Program-made: the position numbers and the translations under genes
From: Hymenobacter profundi
Lineage (GTDB): Bacteria > Bacteroidota > Bacteroidia > Cytophagales > Hymenobacteraceae
DNA length: 64,000 bases
Assembly: GCF_019334315.1 (NCBI RefSeq)
Contig: NZ_JAHWGL010000004.1
Location: 1-64,000 of the forward strand
Direction of reading: 5' to 3'
Shown here: positions 1 through 10,000 of the stretch, piece after piece
Position numbering within the stretch: position 1 is the first letter of the stretch
Layout of the letters: the number at the start of each line of letters is the position of its first letter
The notes under the pieces: generated by a model
What the model saw: the letters and a program-made list of their open reading frames with translations, nothing else
Told to the model about the DNA's origin: nothing
The model's database searches: none

Positions 1-30
1 AAGGTCCTTCGCTCCGCTCAGGATGACAAA
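1..30. repeat. Right half of a palindromic intergenic repeat (cut by window edge)
   Basis: The first bases read as the right arm of the repeat family seen complete at 28814-28975: the sequence around 4-25 (CTTCGCTCCGCTCAGGATGA) matches that arm with small changes. The DNA after it, about 40-68, has the same flavour of flank (TCACCATCTCACTACT) found beside the palindrome at 53145-53233. It ends right at the stop codon of the methyltransferase gene. The left arm would lie outside the window. Confidence 0.6.
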
Positions 31-69
31 CCCTTTTTCAACTCACCATCTCACTACTCACAACTTCAC

Positions 70-597
70 CTACCTCATCTTCGAAATAAAATCCCACAAC
101 ACCACCCCCGCCGCCACGCTCACGTTCAGGGAATGTTTGGTACCGAATTGTGGGATTTCCACAGCCGCATCGCAGAGGGCCAGCACTTCGTCGTCTACCC
201 CAAATACTTCGTTGCCCATCACCAGCGCATAGCCTTGGCCGGGGGTAGGGGAGAAGGCGGGTAGGGGCTGGCTTTCGGTGGTTTGTTCCACGGCTATTAC
301 CTGGTAGCCAGCGGCCTTCAGCTGCTCCACGGCTGCCACAGTGGTAGGTGCGTATTCCCACACCACCGACTCGGTGGAACCTAGTGCCGTTTTGGTGATT
401 TCGCGCTGGGGCGGGCGGCCTGTGATGCCGCAGAGCCAGATTTTCTCCACCGCAAAGGCATCGGCAGTGCGGAAGGCCGCGCCCACGTTGTGCAAGCTGC
501 GCACGTTGTCGAGCACCAGGACAAGGGGGAATTTTTGCGTATTTTTGAAGTCTGCCACCGTCAGTCGGTTCAGCTCTTCCATTGAAAGTTTGCGCAT
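70..597 (-). CDS. TrmH/SpoU family RNA 2'-O-methyltransferase
   Basis: A 175-residue SPOUT enzyme that would transfer a methyl group from S-adenosylmethionine to a ribose 2'-OH of tRNA or rRNA. All three SpoU motifs are visible: motif 1 as DNVRSLHNVGAAFRTADAF near residues 30-48, motif 2 as GNEVFGVDDEV near 128-138, and motif 3 as the SLNVSVAAG segment near 156-164, which forms the trefoil knot. The protein is a bare catalytic domain with no added RNA-binding domain, so the substrate cannot be read from sequence. The start at 597 is supported by the promoter element ending at 602, which would make the mRNA nearly leaderless. It stands alone, divergent from mutS. Family assignment is sure; the exact target (for example tRNA Gm18) is not. 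Confidence 0.93.
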   Translation of the reverse strand: MRKLSMEELNRLTVADFKNTQKFPLVLVLDNVRSLHNVGAAFRTADAFAVEKIWLCGITGRPPQREITKTALGSTESVVWEYAPTTVAAVEQLKAAGYQVIAVEQTTESQPLPAFSPTPGQGYALVMGNEVFGVDDEVLALCDAAVEIPQFGTKHSLNVSVAAGVVLWDFISKMR

Positions 598-601
598 TCG
601 G

Positions 602-609
602 CAAAGGTA
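602..609 (-). promoter_or_regulatory. Bacteroidota -7 element for the TrmH-family gene
   Basis: On the minus strand this reads TACCTTTG, a perfect match to the Bacteroidota sigma consensus TAnnTTTG. The last G lies 5 bases before the start codon, so transcription should begin at or within a base or two of the ATG. I see no clear TTG -33 element at the usual distance. Confidence 0.6.
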
Positions 610-660
610 GGAACACGCCGCCGGCTGGCGGGTGTTTGCTGAGTTATTGACAGAAAGGTT

Positions 661-753
661 GTCATGCTGAGCTTGTCGAAGTATCTCGTTCGCATCGTTG
701 AGTCACTTGCGCAACGTCAGCACGCGAGATGCTTCGACAAGCTCAGCATGATG
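661..753. repeat. Palindromic intergenic repeat (GTCATGCTGAGC family)
   Basis: The left arm at 661-688 and right arm at 725-752 are reverse complements over 28 bases with two mismatches, starting GTCATGCTGAGCTTGTCGAA. They enclose about 36 bases. The same outer core, GTCATGCTGAGC, occurs at 16844-16960, and GTCATCCTGAGC at 28814-28975. The element fills the gap between the divergent methyltransferase and mutS genes and would form a strong hairpin or cruciform. Confidence 0.85.
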
Positions 754-807
754 GTCTGATTACCTGCCCCGCCTACCCCTATTACCCTCGTACTACCCCG
801 CACACCC

Positions 808-3570
808 GTGAAAACGAAATCCGCCGACTCCACTAAGAAGCCTGTCCGCACGCACGGCTCGCTCGGGCCAGCGCCTGTGGCCGATACGCCGCTGATGAAG
901 CAGTATTACCAGCTGAAGCAGCAGCATCCCGGAGCGCTGATTCTCTTCCGGGTAGGTGACTTCTATGAAACATTCGGCGACGATGCCGTGAATGCCTCGC
1001 GCATTCTGGACATCGTGCTGACCAAGCGTGGCGCCGGCACGCCCTCGGAGGTGCCACTAGCCGGTTTCCCTCACCACTCCCTCGATACCTACCTGCCTAA
1101 GCTGGTGCGCGCCGGCCAGCGCGTGGCCATCTGCGACCAGCTAGAAGACCCCAAGCAAGCCAAGGGACTTGTTAAGCGCGGTATCACGGAGGTAGTAACG
1201 CCTGGCGTAAGCATGCACGACAACGTGCTGGAGCGTCGCCGCAACAACTACCTCTGCGCTATTCACTTCGGCAAGCAAGAGGCCGGCATCAGCTTTTTGG
1301 ACGTAAGTACCGGCGAGTTTTTGGTGGCCCAGGGCGATGCAGCCTACCTCGGCAAGCTGCTGCAAAACTTCACGCCCGCCGAGGTGCTGTTCTGCAAGAA
1401 AAGCCGCCGTGAGTTCGAGGAAAACTTTGGCCCCGACTACTGTCACTTCGCCTTGGATGAGTGGGTGTTTGGTTTCGACTATGCCCACGACACGCTCACG
1501 CGCCACTTCAATACCGCCTCGCTTAAAGGCTATGGCATTGATAATCTGAAAGAAGGCATCACGGCGGCGGGCTGCATTCTGCACTACCTCGCCGAAACCA
1601 AGCACACCGACATTGGTCACATCGGCAGCATTGGTCGTTTGGAGGAAGACAAGTACGTGTGGCTCGACCGCTTCACGGTGCGCAATCTGGAGTTGGTGCA
1701 CGCCCAGCACCCCGGCGGCGTGCCTCTCATCGACATCCTTGACCAGACCGTGACGCCCATGGGCGCCCGTCTGCTGCGCAAGTGGGTAGTCCTACCGCTA
1801 AAGGAGCCCGCCCAAATCCAGCGCCGCCTCGATACGGTGGACGGTTTATTGCAAAACCCTGATCTGCTGGCCGAACTGGACCAATACCTACGCCAGATCA
1901 ATGACTTGGAGCGCTTGATTTCCAAGGTAGCCGTGCGCCGCATCAACCCGCGCGAGCTGGTACAACTGGCCCGCGCCTTGGAGGCCATCGAGCCCATCCG
2001 GGAGTTGCTAGCGGCCTCGGGGTTGCGCGCCCTTCAAAAGCTGGCCGATCAGCTGAACCCCTGCGCGGCCCTGCGCGACGAAATCAAAGCCAAAATCAAA
2101 GTTGATGCGCCCTTGCTCATCAACCAGGGCAACGTACTCAACGATGGGGTAGACCCCGAGCTGGACCGTCTGCGCCGCATTGCGTTTTCGGGCAAGGATG
2201 AGCTGCTGAACATTCAGCAGCGCGAGCAGCGCAACACCGGTATTTCGTCGCTGAAAGTGGCGTATAACAAGGTGTTTGGCTACTACCTCGAAGTCTCGAA
2301 CGCGCACAAAAGTAAGGTGCCCACGGAGTGGATTCGCAAGCAAACTCTGGTGAATGCCGAGCGCTATATCACGGAGGAGCTGAAAACCTACGAGGAAACC
2401 ATTCTGAACGCCGAGGAAAAGCTGTTTTCCCTAGAAATGCAGCTCTATAATGACCTGGTGCTATCAGCGGCCGAGTCGGTGTCCCAAATTCAGCAAAATG
2501 CCCGCGCTATTGGTGTCACCGACTGCCTGTCTTCTTTCGCCAACACAGCCCGCCAGCATCGCTATGTGAAGCCTGTAGTGAACGACGGCACCGTGCTCGA
2601 CATACGCGCCGGCCGCCACCCCGTAATTGAGCGCCAACTACCGGTCGGCGAAGCCTACATTCCCAACGACATCTGCCTCGACCAGGACGAACAGCAAATT
2701 GTGGTGATTACCGGCCCCAACATGGCCGGTAAATCGGCCCTGCTGCGGCAAACGGCCCTTATTGTGCTGCTGGCGCAAATCGGCTCTTTTGTGCCCGCCG
2801 ATGCGGCCACCGTGGGTATCATCGACAAGATTTTCACACGGGTAGGGGCTTCCGACAACCTGAGCAAGGGCGAAAGCACCTTCATGGTGGAGATGACCGA
2901 AACCGCGTCCATTCTCAATAATCTATCGGACAGAAGTTTGGTGCTGATGGACGAAATCGGGCGCGGCACCAGCACCTACGATGGCATCAGCATTGCCTGG
3001 GCCATTGTGGAACACCTACACAACTCGCCCAAAGCGCGAGCCAAAACGCTGTTTGCTACCCACTACCACGAGCTAAACCAGCTCGCTGACGACTGCCCCC
3101 GCGTGCGCAACTACAACGTGGCCGTGAAAGAAGCCGACGGCCGCATTCTGTTTCTGCGGAAGCTACAAGAAGGCGGTTCCGAGCACTCGTTCGGCATTCA
3201 CGTGGCTCGTATGGCGGGTATGCCCACGGCCGTAGTACTACGCGCCAACGAAATCATGCACCACTTAGAACAGGAGCGCGCCGGCACCGGCCTGGACACG
3301 GACGCACCCACCGAGTTCGATGAGGTGCTGGCCGGCCTGGACATCGAGCCGCCTACCCCCGAAACGGGCCGCCGTGCCCCCAAGGCCCAACCCGCCGCGG
3401 CCGTGCACAACGCTCCGCGCCCCAGCCTCCAACTCAGCATGTTCGAGCCCGCCGACCCGGCGCTGGAACGCCTGCGCGAACTGCTGGAGAAGCTCGACGT
3501 GAACACGCTCACACCCATTGAAGCGCTGCTAAAGCTGAATGAGCTGAAGCTGGCGGCAGGTAGCAAGTAA
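808..3570 (+). CDS. mutS: DNA mismatch repair protein MutS
   Basis: A 920-residue MutS that binds mismatched DNA and starts repair with MutL. The mismatch-reading motif GDFYETF gives Phe52 and Glu54, matching the Phe-x-Glu wedge of E. coli MutS. The C-terminal ATPase has Walker A GPNMAGKS at about residue 636, Walker B with DEIGRGTS at about 715, and the THYHEL signature. Near the end a Pro/Ala-rich linker leads into a short helical tail that resembles the MutS dimer/tetramer tail. The start is a GTG at 808; no better ATG in frame lies upstream. It is longer than E. coli MutS (853 aa), mainly through an N-terminal extension and the linker. Transcribed alone, with a strong terminator just after it. 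Confidence 0.98.
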   Translation: MKTKSADSTKKPVRTHGSLGPAPVADTPLMKQYYQLKQQHPGALILFRVGDFYETFGDDAVNASRILDIVLTKRGAGTPSEVPLAGFPHHSLDTYLPKLVRAGQRVAICDQLEDPKQAKGLVKRGITEVVTPGVSMHDNVLERRRNNYLCAIHFGKQEAGISFLDVSTGEFLVAQGDAAYLGKLLQNFTPAEVLFCKKSRREFEENFGPDYCHFALDEWVFGFDYAHDTLTRHFNTASLKGYGIDNLKEGITAAGCILHYLAETKHTDIGHIGSIGRLEEDKYVWLDRFTVRNLELVHAQHPGGVPLIDILDQTVTPMGARLLRKWVVLPLKEPAQIQRRLDTVDGLLQNPDLLAELDQYLRQINDLERLISKVAVRRINPRELVQLARALEAIEPIRELLAASGLRALQKLADQLNPCAALRDEIKAKIKVDAPLLINQGNVLNDGVDPELDRLRRIAFSGKDELLNIQQREQRNTGISSLKVAYNKVFGYYLEVSNAHKSKVPTEWIRKQTLVNAERYITEELKTYEETILNAEEKLFSLEMQLYNDLVLSAAESVSQIQQNARAIGVTDCLSSFANTARQHRYVKPVVNDGTVLDIRAGRHPVIERQLPVGEAYIPNDICLDQDEQQIVVITGPNMAGKSALLRQTALIVLLAQIGSFVPADAATVGIIDKIFTRVGASDNLSKGESTFMVEMTETASILNNLSDRSLVLMDEIGRGTSTYDGISIAWAIVEHLHNSPKARAKTLFATHYHELNQLADDCPRVRNYNVAVKEADGRILFLRKLQEGGSEHSFGIHVARMAGMPTAVVLRANEIMHHLEQERAGTGLDTDAPTEFDEVLAGLDIEPPTPETGRRAPKAQPAAAVHNAPRPSLQLSMFEPADPALERLRELLEKLDVNTLTPIEALLKLNELKLAAGSK

Positions 3571-3579
3571 ATAGACGCA

Positions 3580-3618
3580 AAAAAGCCCCTCGTACGATGT
3601 GCAGTACGAGGGGCTTTT
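3580..3618. terminator. Bidirectional intrinsic terminator between mutS and the SusD gene
   Basis: AAAAGCCCCTCGTAC pairs with GTACGAGGGGCTTTT across an 8-base loop, with A-run and T-run on the two sides. The convergent genes mutS (+) and SusD-like (-) both end within 50 bases, so it probably serves both strands. Confidence 0.9.
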
Positions 3619-3664
3619 GCTTGCTACCCGCTAAGGGGGTAGGCTACCTGATTAGAAAGAAAAC

Positions 3665-5371
3665 CTAGTAGCCAGGGTTTTGCTTGAGTTGCGGCGACAC
3701 GTTCAGCGCATTCAGCGGAATAGGGTAAATCTTGGTATGGTCGTCGCCATCTGGCGATTTGTCCCACCACGTACCAGTATTGAATTTGCCGAAGCGAATC
3801 AGATCAATACGTCGACGGCCTTCCCCAATAAATTCACGGCCCCATTCATCCAGCAACTCTTGCTCGGTAAGAATAGCCCCACCAGTTCCGTACAGGCTAG
3901 ATGAGCCGGTAGGGTAGTTCCGGCGCCGCACGGTGTTCAGCAGCTCAGCAGCAGCCACTGGGTCACCCGCCCGAAATTTGCATTCGGCCAGCATATAGTG
4001 AATTTCTGCTAAGCGTATCTCGGCATAATCTGCTTCGATCTTGTTGGGGTCGGTAGAAGGGTAGAAAGGATACTTTACCATAAAGATGCCTGAGTTTTGG
4101 TCGGCATTGTTCATGTCTGACACTTTATTGGCTGGCACCTGGCCGGGCTTTGTGTACTTGAAGAGGCCTACCTGGTCGCGCAAGTACAGCGTGTAACCGC
4201 GGGTGCTTTTAATGGTATCCTTGCCGTCGTTATACAGCAGGTATCCCTTCAAAAACATGCCCTCACGAGTGCTATTGCCCAAGTTTTGGTAGTTTTTCAG
4301 GCGTACATCATCGGCGTACTTCTGAAACTTTACAAACGGCTTGCCCTGCACGAAGGGGTATTCCTTATTCTCAACATCGTGACCCGGTTGCAAAGCATAC
4401 CGCGGGTTGCCCCCCCCGAAGTCGGTGAACTTAAAGTAGTTGATAGGAACGTTGTATGGAAGTCCCCAGAAGTACATGCCGCTTGTATATTGCCAGTGCG
4501 AGCGGCCAAATGAGCCAGGGAAAGCAAAAATGGTTTCCGATGACTGATCGTTATTCCAGTCGAATGGAGCGTCCCAGCGGCTCTCGATGGCATATGGGCC
4601 ATACTTGCCACTGATAATGTCCTGACACAGGGTCGCGCAATCAGTGTAGTGGTCCTGGTCAATGTACACTTTGGCATTCAGGTAGAGACGAGCTAATAGG
4701 GCGGCCGCGCCCGCCTTGGTCCAGCGGCCCTGAAACTGCGCAGTACCTTGGTCACCCTTAGCGAGTAAGTCTGGCAAGGCCTCTTTCAGCTCTGTTTCAA
4801 TGAAGGTGAAAGCCTCCTGGGGCGTTGATTGGGGCGGACTTGTCGTTTCCCCTTTCACCTTCGTAACAATCTGAATATTGCGAAACAGGTCCAGCAGTCG
4901 CAGATGATACCAGGCCCGCATCACGCGCAACTCCGCAATGAGTTGTTTTTGCTCCGCCACGGTCATATTAAACCGGGCGGGGTCGAGGGCTTGAATATCC
5001 TCCAGGGAGTTGGTTGCCAGAACATTGCCTTGGCTTAGGAGCGTCCAGGTGCCATTAATATAGCCCTCTTGGATTGTCCAGGTGTGGTAGTGCGCCCTTG
5101 CATACTGCCCGCCGTCAAACCAGTCGCCCTCCCGGTTAGGAGTCATGAGTTGATCAGCGCTTAACTCCTGTAACTGGTAAGGTGCGTCTTGTATCGTGTT
5201 GTACCCGTGCTCGAACGTGCGCAAGAAATCACGGTACACGTCGTCTTTAGTTTGCAGAAAGTTGTCGGCCGTAATACGGTCGTACAACGTTTCATCCAGA
5301 TTCGTGCAACCACTAAACCCAGCAAGTATTACTGCTGCTGAAAGGCCGGCGTATGTTTTAAAATATTTCAT
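3665..5371 (-). CDS. SusD/RagB family outer-membrane nutrient-binding lipoprotein
   Basis: A 568-residue surface lipoprotein that would sit as a lid on the SusC channel and bind its oligomeric substrate. I place the start at 5371 because it begins MKYFKTYAG, followed by a hydrophobic stretch and the lipobox AGFSGC; the open frame extends upstream but that part overlaps the end of the SusC gene. The body shows SusD features: helical TPR-like segments around YHLRLLDLFRNIQ and AEIRLAEIHYMLAE, and the C-terminal GREFIGEGRRRIDLIRFG block typical of RagB/SusD. It follows the SusC gene by 19 bases. No glycoside hydrolase or peptidase lies beside the pair, so the substrate is unknown. Confidence 0.95.
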   Translation of the reverse strand: MKYFKTYAGLSAAVILAGFSGCTNLDETLYDRITADNFLQTKDDVYRDFLRTFEHGYNTIQDAPYQLQELSADQLMTPNREGDWFDGGQYARAHYHTWTIQEGYINGTWTLLSQGNVLATNSLEDIQALDPARFNMTVAEQKQLIAELRVMRAWYHLRLLDLFRNIQIVTKVKGETTSPPQSTPQEAFTFIETELKEALPDLLAKGDQGTAQFQGRWTKAGAAALLARLYLNAKVYIDQDHYTDCATLCQDIISGKYGPYAIESRWDAPFDWNNDQSSETIFAFPGSFGRSHWQYTSGMYFWGLPYNVPINYFKFTDFGGGNPRYALQPGHDVENKEYPFVQGKPFVKFQKYADDVRLKNYQNLGNSTREGMFLKGYLLYNDGKDTIKSTRGYTLYLRDQVGLFKYTKPGQVPANKVSDMNNADQNSGIFMVKYPFYPSTDPNKIEADYAEIRLAEIHYMLAECKFRAGDPVAAAELLNTVRRRNYPTGSSSLYGTGGAILTEQELLDEWGREFIGEGRRRIDLIRFGKFNTGTWWDKSPDGDDHTKIYPIPLNALNVSPQLKQNPGY

Positions 5372-5390
5372 AAGAAGCAGAAAGAGGCGT

Positions 5391-8300
5391 TTATAGACCG
5401 AACTGGAGGCCGAATAGAACCTGCGTAGTAGAAGGGTAGTACTGGCGGGTGCCGTTGTTGTCCACATTAAGTGGGATGCCTGGATAAAGCCCGTTGATGG
5501 GTATGATGTCGGGGTCGCCCCCGGTGTAGCCCGTTATCGTCAGAACGTTTTTGGAGGCGGCATACAGGCGTAGCGAGCGGGCGTATTTTGACTTAAATTG
5601 GAAAGTATAACCAATGCTCACGTTGTCTAGCTTCACGAAGTCGCCCTTTTCTAGGAAGTAGTCCGAGAGCACACTAGTAGTTGTATTGTTGGTAAGCTTA
5701 GCATACTTGCTGTCATTATAAGCAGACGTCAGCACGTTGGCATTGGATTGCGTAGACGGTGTGCCCAAGTAGAAAGCCCTGATATTAAATATATCAAAAC
5801 CCAATACACTTCGAAAGAAGATAGAAGCGTCAAAGTTCTTGTAAGTGAACGTATTGCCTAAGCTCAGCGTGTACTTGGGTAGGCCGTTACCTACCACCTG
5901 CCGATCGTCCAAGTTTGCTTGGTTGCCCGGAATGACGGTGCCATCCTTGGAATATACCAGCAGGCGCCCTTGCTCATCGACACCGGCTGACTTTAGCATA
6001 TAGAATGTACCGATACGTTGTCCTTCTTGTAAACGCTGCGCGTTGCCGGGTGAGCCGGGTGAAGGCAAGCCTACTACATCAATATAGGGTTGGCCTTGGT
6101 ATGTGTCATTCGAAAAAGAAACAAATTGGTTGCCGTTAGTTGCCCCAGCAAAGGATATAGCGTATTGAAAATCAGGCTTGCTGATGATGGGAGCATTTAA
6201 CTGCACTTCTACCCCTGAGTTATCCAAAGTACCTACGTTCGCATATGTGCTGGTCTGTGTGTTGGGTGGAATCGGCACTCTGTAGCTACCCAATAGGTCT
6301 TTGTTGCGGCGTGTGTAGTAGTTGACGCTACCCGTAAGCTTACTATTGAACAGAGCAAAGTCTACCCCAATATTTAAGCTTTGCGCTTCTTCCCAGCGGA
6401 GATTAGCGTTAAGGTTTTGGTTTGGGCCATACACTTGGTAGTACGTGCCATTCAACAAATAATACCCAAAGCCGGTGTAAGTATTAAGCGAAAGGTAATT
6501 GCCGAAATCCTGGTTGCCAGTCACACCATAGTCGGCCCGTAGCTTCAGATCATTGATCCATTCCTGGCCGTCCAGAAAAGACTCTTCCCCAATGCGCCAT
6601 CCTATTGATACCGCTGGAAAATTACCCCACTTGTTATCGGTACCAAACCTTGTTGAACCCTCGTGGCGCAAACTGGCAGACAAAAGGTATTTATCTTTGA
6701 AAGAATAATTGACGCGGCCGAAGAAGGCAATTAGCTTGGAGTCGTTCTTATAGCTACTGGCATCGTTACGCCCAGCTACTTGCCCATATAGGCCAGTGCC
6801 AATGTTGTTGTACGTGAAAGCATCTGATGGGAAGTCACGGTTGTAGATAGCGTTGCCTTCCGCCGAAAAGTATTGGTAGGAATAACCGGCTAGGGCCTGC
6901 AAAGCATGCTCTCCAACGTTGAGGGCATAATTTCCAGTCCACTCCAAACTTTGCTGGTCGTAGCGATTATAGTTGCGCTCGGCCGAGTTCATGCCCCCGT
7001 CGTTCTGTAGAGCGAACGTAGAAGTAGAAGGCCGGAAGAAGAAGTCGAAATAGTCGGTGGTAAAGCGTCCGTAAGTTACCTGTGTGTTCAGCTTCGGCAG
7101 GATATTCAGCTTGAAAGTGGCGTCGTAGTTCAGGATTTTTCCTTCCGTACCGTCCAATTCTGTTTGCAGGCGCTCTGCCGGGTTGAAGCGGCCATCAAAT
7201 CCACTTTGAATATTGTAGTAGCGGGTTGGGTCATCCGGATTTCGCACCGGAATAGTAGGGTTCAGCGTCAGGGCTTGCTCAAAGCTGCTGTAATCGGCGT
7301 TGCGGGACGTGAAGTAGCGAGGCGCAAAGTTCAGCCCAATAGAGTAGAGCTTACTGGGCGCATCGTGGTTTAAGGAAATACGGGCACCGTACTCTTGCCG
7401 ACCCGAGCGTACGTCAATGCCCTTGGCATTGCGATAGTCGAGTGTAGCTCGGTAATTACTGTTATCGGAACCGCCCGACGCAGTAAGGGTATGCTTATTC
7501 GAAAAAGCGTGGTTTCGGGAAACTGCGTTTAGCCAGTTCGTTCGACCGCCGTAATCCGTACCGCGCTCTTGTGCCAAAAATTCCTCGGGAGAAAGCACCT
7601 TAGGTTGCAAGGTGGCATAGTCGAAGGTAGCGTACGTGTTGTAGTCTAGCGTGTTATTCTTTGTGCCCTTCTTTGTGGTGACCACAATCACGCCGTTGCT
7701 ACCCCGTGTGCCGTAGATAGCAGATGCGGCACCGCCCTTCAGTACATCAATAGATTCGATATCGTTTTGGTTGATGTTTTCCAGATTGCCGCCTGGCACG
7801 CCGTTAATCACAATGAGCGGACCTAAGCCGGCATTCCGCGACGAAACGCCACGCAGCTGAATGCTTGGTTGCGAGTTTGGGTCGGCGGCCGAGGTGTTGG
7901 CAATAGTCAGACCCGCTACCTTGCCTTGCAACGCCGTCAGCGGGTTGATGGCGGCCACCGTCAGCAGCTCCTTGCTATCGATGTGGGTGATGGTGCTGGT
8001 TACTTCTTTTTTATCGAGGGTGCCGTAGCCCACTACTACCACGTTGTCAAGCGACTGGCTATTTTCCTGCAAGGAAACGCGCAAGGTTGTAGTGGCCTCC
8101 TGCACCGTCACTTCCTGCGGGTTATAGCCGATAAAGCTGAAAGATAGCACGCTACCCTGCGGCACCGTCAACGAGAAGTTGCCGTCGGCATCAGTAGTGG
8201 TGCCAGTGGTGGTTCCTTTCACTACCACCGTTACGCCGGGCAGGCCCTGGCCGTTAGGCTGCGTTACGCGGCCCGATACGGGTACGTCGGCGACGCTGGC

Positions 8301-8678
8301 GCTAGTCTCAAGTGGTGCGTGGCTTAGAATCACGCGGCCTTTGCGCACCTCAAACTGCGCCTTGCGCGGAGCAAGCAACTCATTCAGGACCTTCTCTAAT
8401 GGCTCGTCTGTCACCCGCAGGGTTACCCGCCGGCTAGAGCCGATAAGCTGTGGGCTATAGACGAAGTGTACGTCTAGTTGCTTTTCAAGCTGTTTCAGCA
8501 CCGATTCAATCGTTTGCGATTCCGCTTGAAACGAAACGTGACGTTCCAGAACTACTTGCTGCGCCACAGCTGGGCGAGCAGTGGCCATAGTAGTCAGCGG
8601 AAAAGCTAAGGCAGATTGAATCGCTAGTATCCGGAGAGGATATCCAAAACGCTTCGAAAGAGGTAAGCGGTTTTTCAT
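5391..8678 (-). CDS. SusC/RagA family TonB-dependent receptor with N-terminal STN domain
   Basis: A 1095-residue outer-membrane channel. After a signal peptide come an STN (secretin/TonB N-terminal) domain at about residues 45-118, a carboxypeptidase-regulatory-like beta domain at about 133-205 (containing GLPGVTVVVKGTTTGT), a plug domain with the SusC signature LDNVVVVGYGTLDKKEVTS near 210-230, and a C-terminal 22-strand-type barrel. The STN domain is the part that contacts FecR-type anti-sigma factors, and a fecR and an ECF sigma gene sit directly upstream on the same strand. The set is therefore probably a self-regulated uptake unit in which substrate binding turns on its own transcription. 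The substrate is not revealed by neighbours. Length is in the normal SusC range. Confidence 0.96.
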   Translation of the reverse strand: MKNRLPLSKRFGYPLRILAIQSALAFPLTTMATARPAVAQQVVLERHVSFQAESQTIESVLKQLEKQLDVHFVYSPQLIGSSRRVTLRVTDEPLEKVLNELLAPRKAQFEVRKGRVILSHAPLETSASVADVPVSGRVTQPNGQGLPGVTVVVKGTTTGTTTDADGNFSLTVPQGSVLSFSFIGYNPQEVTVQEATTTLRVSLQENSQSLDNVVVVGYGTLDKKEVTSTITHIDSKELLTVAAINPLTALQGKVAGLTIANTSAADPNSQPSIQLRGVSSRNAGLGPLIVINGVPGGNLENINQNDIESIDVLKGGAASAIYGTRGSNGVIVVTTKKGTKNNTLDYNTYATFDYATLQPKVLSPEEFLAQERGTDYGGRTNWLNAVSRNHAFSNKHTLTASGGSDNSNYRATLDYRNAKGIDVRSGRQEYGARISLNHDAPSKLYSIGLNFAPRYFTSRNADYSSFEQALTLNPTIPVRNPDDPTRYYNIQSGFDGRFNPAERLQTELDGTEGKILNYDATFKLNILPKLNTQVTYGRFTTDYFDFFFRPSTSTFALQNDGGMNSAERNYNRYDQQSLEWTGNYALNVGEHALQALAGYSYQYFSAEGNAIYNRDFPSDAFTYNNIGTGLYGQVAGRNDASSYKNDSKLIAFFGRVNYSFKDKYLLSASLRHEGSTRFGTDNKWGNFPAVSIGWRIGEESFLDGQEWINDLKLRADYGVTGNQDFGNYLSLNTYTGFGYYLLNGTYYQVYGPNQNLNANLRWEEAQSLNIGVDFALFNSKLTGSVNYYTRRNKDLLGSYRVPIPPNTQTSTYANVGTLDNSGVEVQLNAPIISKPDFQYAISFAGATNGNQFVSFSNDTYQGQPYIDVVGLPSPGSPGNAQRLQEGQRIGTFYMLKSAGVDEQGRLLVYSKDGTVIPGNQANLDDRQVVGNGLPKYTLSLGNTFTYKNFDASIFFRSVLGFDIFNIRAFYLGTPSTQSNANVLTSAYNDSKYAKLTNNTTTSVLSDYFLEKGDFVKLDNVSIGYTFQFKSKYARSLRLYAASKNVLTITGYTGGDPDIIPINGLYPGIPLNVDNNGTRQYYPSTTQVLFGLQFGL

Positions 8679-8825
8679 AGATAGAAAACGATTGCGGTGG
8701 AGAGGTAAAAAAATTATTGTAGTGGTTGTGGGAGTGAGCGCGCTATTGTGCTGCTTAGCAGATAAGCATAGCAGTAATCAGAGGCAACAGAGAAGTGAAA
8801 GGCCATTGCGAGTTGTGTCGAAAGC

Positions 8826-9875
8826 TTAAAGCGTGCAGCCATCACTGTGGAATAGAATTCGAGCATTGTCAGTAGGAGAATAGCTAGCGCCGAGCGCCTT
8901 GCTGAGCACATCCAATCTATCGTAGAGCGATTCTGACTCCTGATAGAAAGTAATGGTGATGGTGCAGTTAACTAGCTTGGCTTCATCATATATAATCTCA
9001 ACTCCGTACGCCTTCTCCAACGCCTGCAATACTTTGCTCACAGGCTGTTTATCAAAGGTGAAGGTCTGTGGAGTAAGGATTGCAGGGTTTTGTACAAGCT
9101 GCTTACGCAGCGGGCGCGGCGTTAAAGCCGAATATGCTACCCGCTGGTTGGGCAGCAGTATGATGCCCTCAGCAGCGGGTTGCGCAGGCGTGGCACTCAG
9201 GTCGGCGCCGCGGCGTAGTTGCACGGATACGCGGCCCTCGTGCACTGCTACCTCATTCTTATGCCCTGCATAGGCTTTCACCCGGAAGCTGGTACCTAGC
9301 ACAGTTGTCACTAGCTGATCGGTATAGACCAGGAAGGGCGCATCAGGATTTTTGGCAACCTGAAAAAAAGCTTCGCCCTGCAACCGAACCTCGCGGCGCG
9401 GACCCGCAAAACCAGCCCTGTATTGCAGGCTACTGCCTGGGGATAGTGTAACGCGGCTGCCGTCCGCCAGCGCAAGTAACTCAATGTTTTTTCCCTTGTT
9501 ATGGTGCTGCTTCCACTCAATGGCCGTTGTAGAAGGTACAGGCGCCGATTCCCATTTCTGAGGCAATACGATTGCCAGCGCTACCCCAACTACTAGTAAG
9601 GCTGCCGCTACCCAACGCATTACTGGCAGGCGCCAAAGGGAGGTTGAAGGGTGGAGTTCTTTAACCGGAGGCGTATTACTGAGGCTGTCCTGCGTGAGGT
9701 GCTCAATCTGTTGCCACATAGCGGCACGCACTTGTTCATGTTGCGTGGGTGGCAAGACCAGATTCTCCGGCTCCCCAAGCTGGTTGCTCCACTGCTCTAT
9801 CAACGCTCGTTCGCCGGGCCGGCTGGTGCCGTCGAGGTAGCGTTGGAGCAACTCTTCAAATTCAGCTTCAGTCAT
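8826..9875 (-). CDS. FecR-type anti-sigma factor
   Basis: A 349-residue inner-membrane anti-sigma factor. The cytoplasmic N-terminus (about 1-80) would hold the ECF sigma encoded upstream; a single membrane helix lies at about 86-105 (WVAAALLVVGVALAIVL). The periplasmic part has the FecR domain (about 115-220, with LADGSRVTLSPGSSLQY and EAFFQVAKN) and a C-terminal domain of the DUF4974 type (about 270-345, with QPVSKVLQALEKAYGVEI). It lies between the sigma gene (125 bases upstream) and the SusC gene (147 bases downstream). A hairpin sits just before its start codon. Assignment to this SusC rests on gene order and the STN domain. Confidence 0.94.
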   Translation of the reverse strand: MTEAEFEELLQRYLDGTSRPGERALIEQWSNQLGEPENLVLPPTQHEQVRAAMWQQIEHLTQDSLSNTPPVKELHPSTSLWRLPVMRWVAAALLVVGVALAIVLPQKWESAPVPSTTAIEWKQHHNKGKNIELLALADGSRVTLSPGSSLQYRAGFAGPRREVRLQGEAFFQVAKNPDAPFLVYTDQLVTTVLGTSFRVKAYAGHKNEVAVHEGRVSVQLRRGADLSATPAQPAAEGIILLPNQRVAYSALTPRPLRKQLVQNPAILTPQTFTFDKQPVSKVLQALEKAYGVEIIYDEAKLVNCTITITFYQESESLYDRLDVLSKALGASYSPTDNARILFHSDGCTL

Positions 9876-9881
9876 AAGAAT

Positions 9882-9927
9882 AAGCCCGAGGTAAGCGTCT
9901 AAAAAGGAAGACGCCTATCTCGGGCTT
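9882..9927 (-). promoter_or_regulatory. Hairpin just upstream of the fecR start codon
   Basis: AAGCCCGAGGTAAGCGTCT (9882-9900) and AGACGCCTATCTCGGGCTT (9909-9927) are reverse complements with two mismatches over 19 bases and an 8-base loop. In the sigma-to-FecR transcript the stem ends about 6 bases before the fecR ATG at 9875. The bases after the stem are only weakly U-rich, so it may lower translation of FecR or cut read-through rather than act as a full terminator. Confidence 0.65.
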
Positions 9928-10000
9928 ACCCCTAAAGAGGAGGCAAACTTTTTTCAAGCAACTACGCCAGGTAGTATGGGCTTGTATACACAATTGCTTT

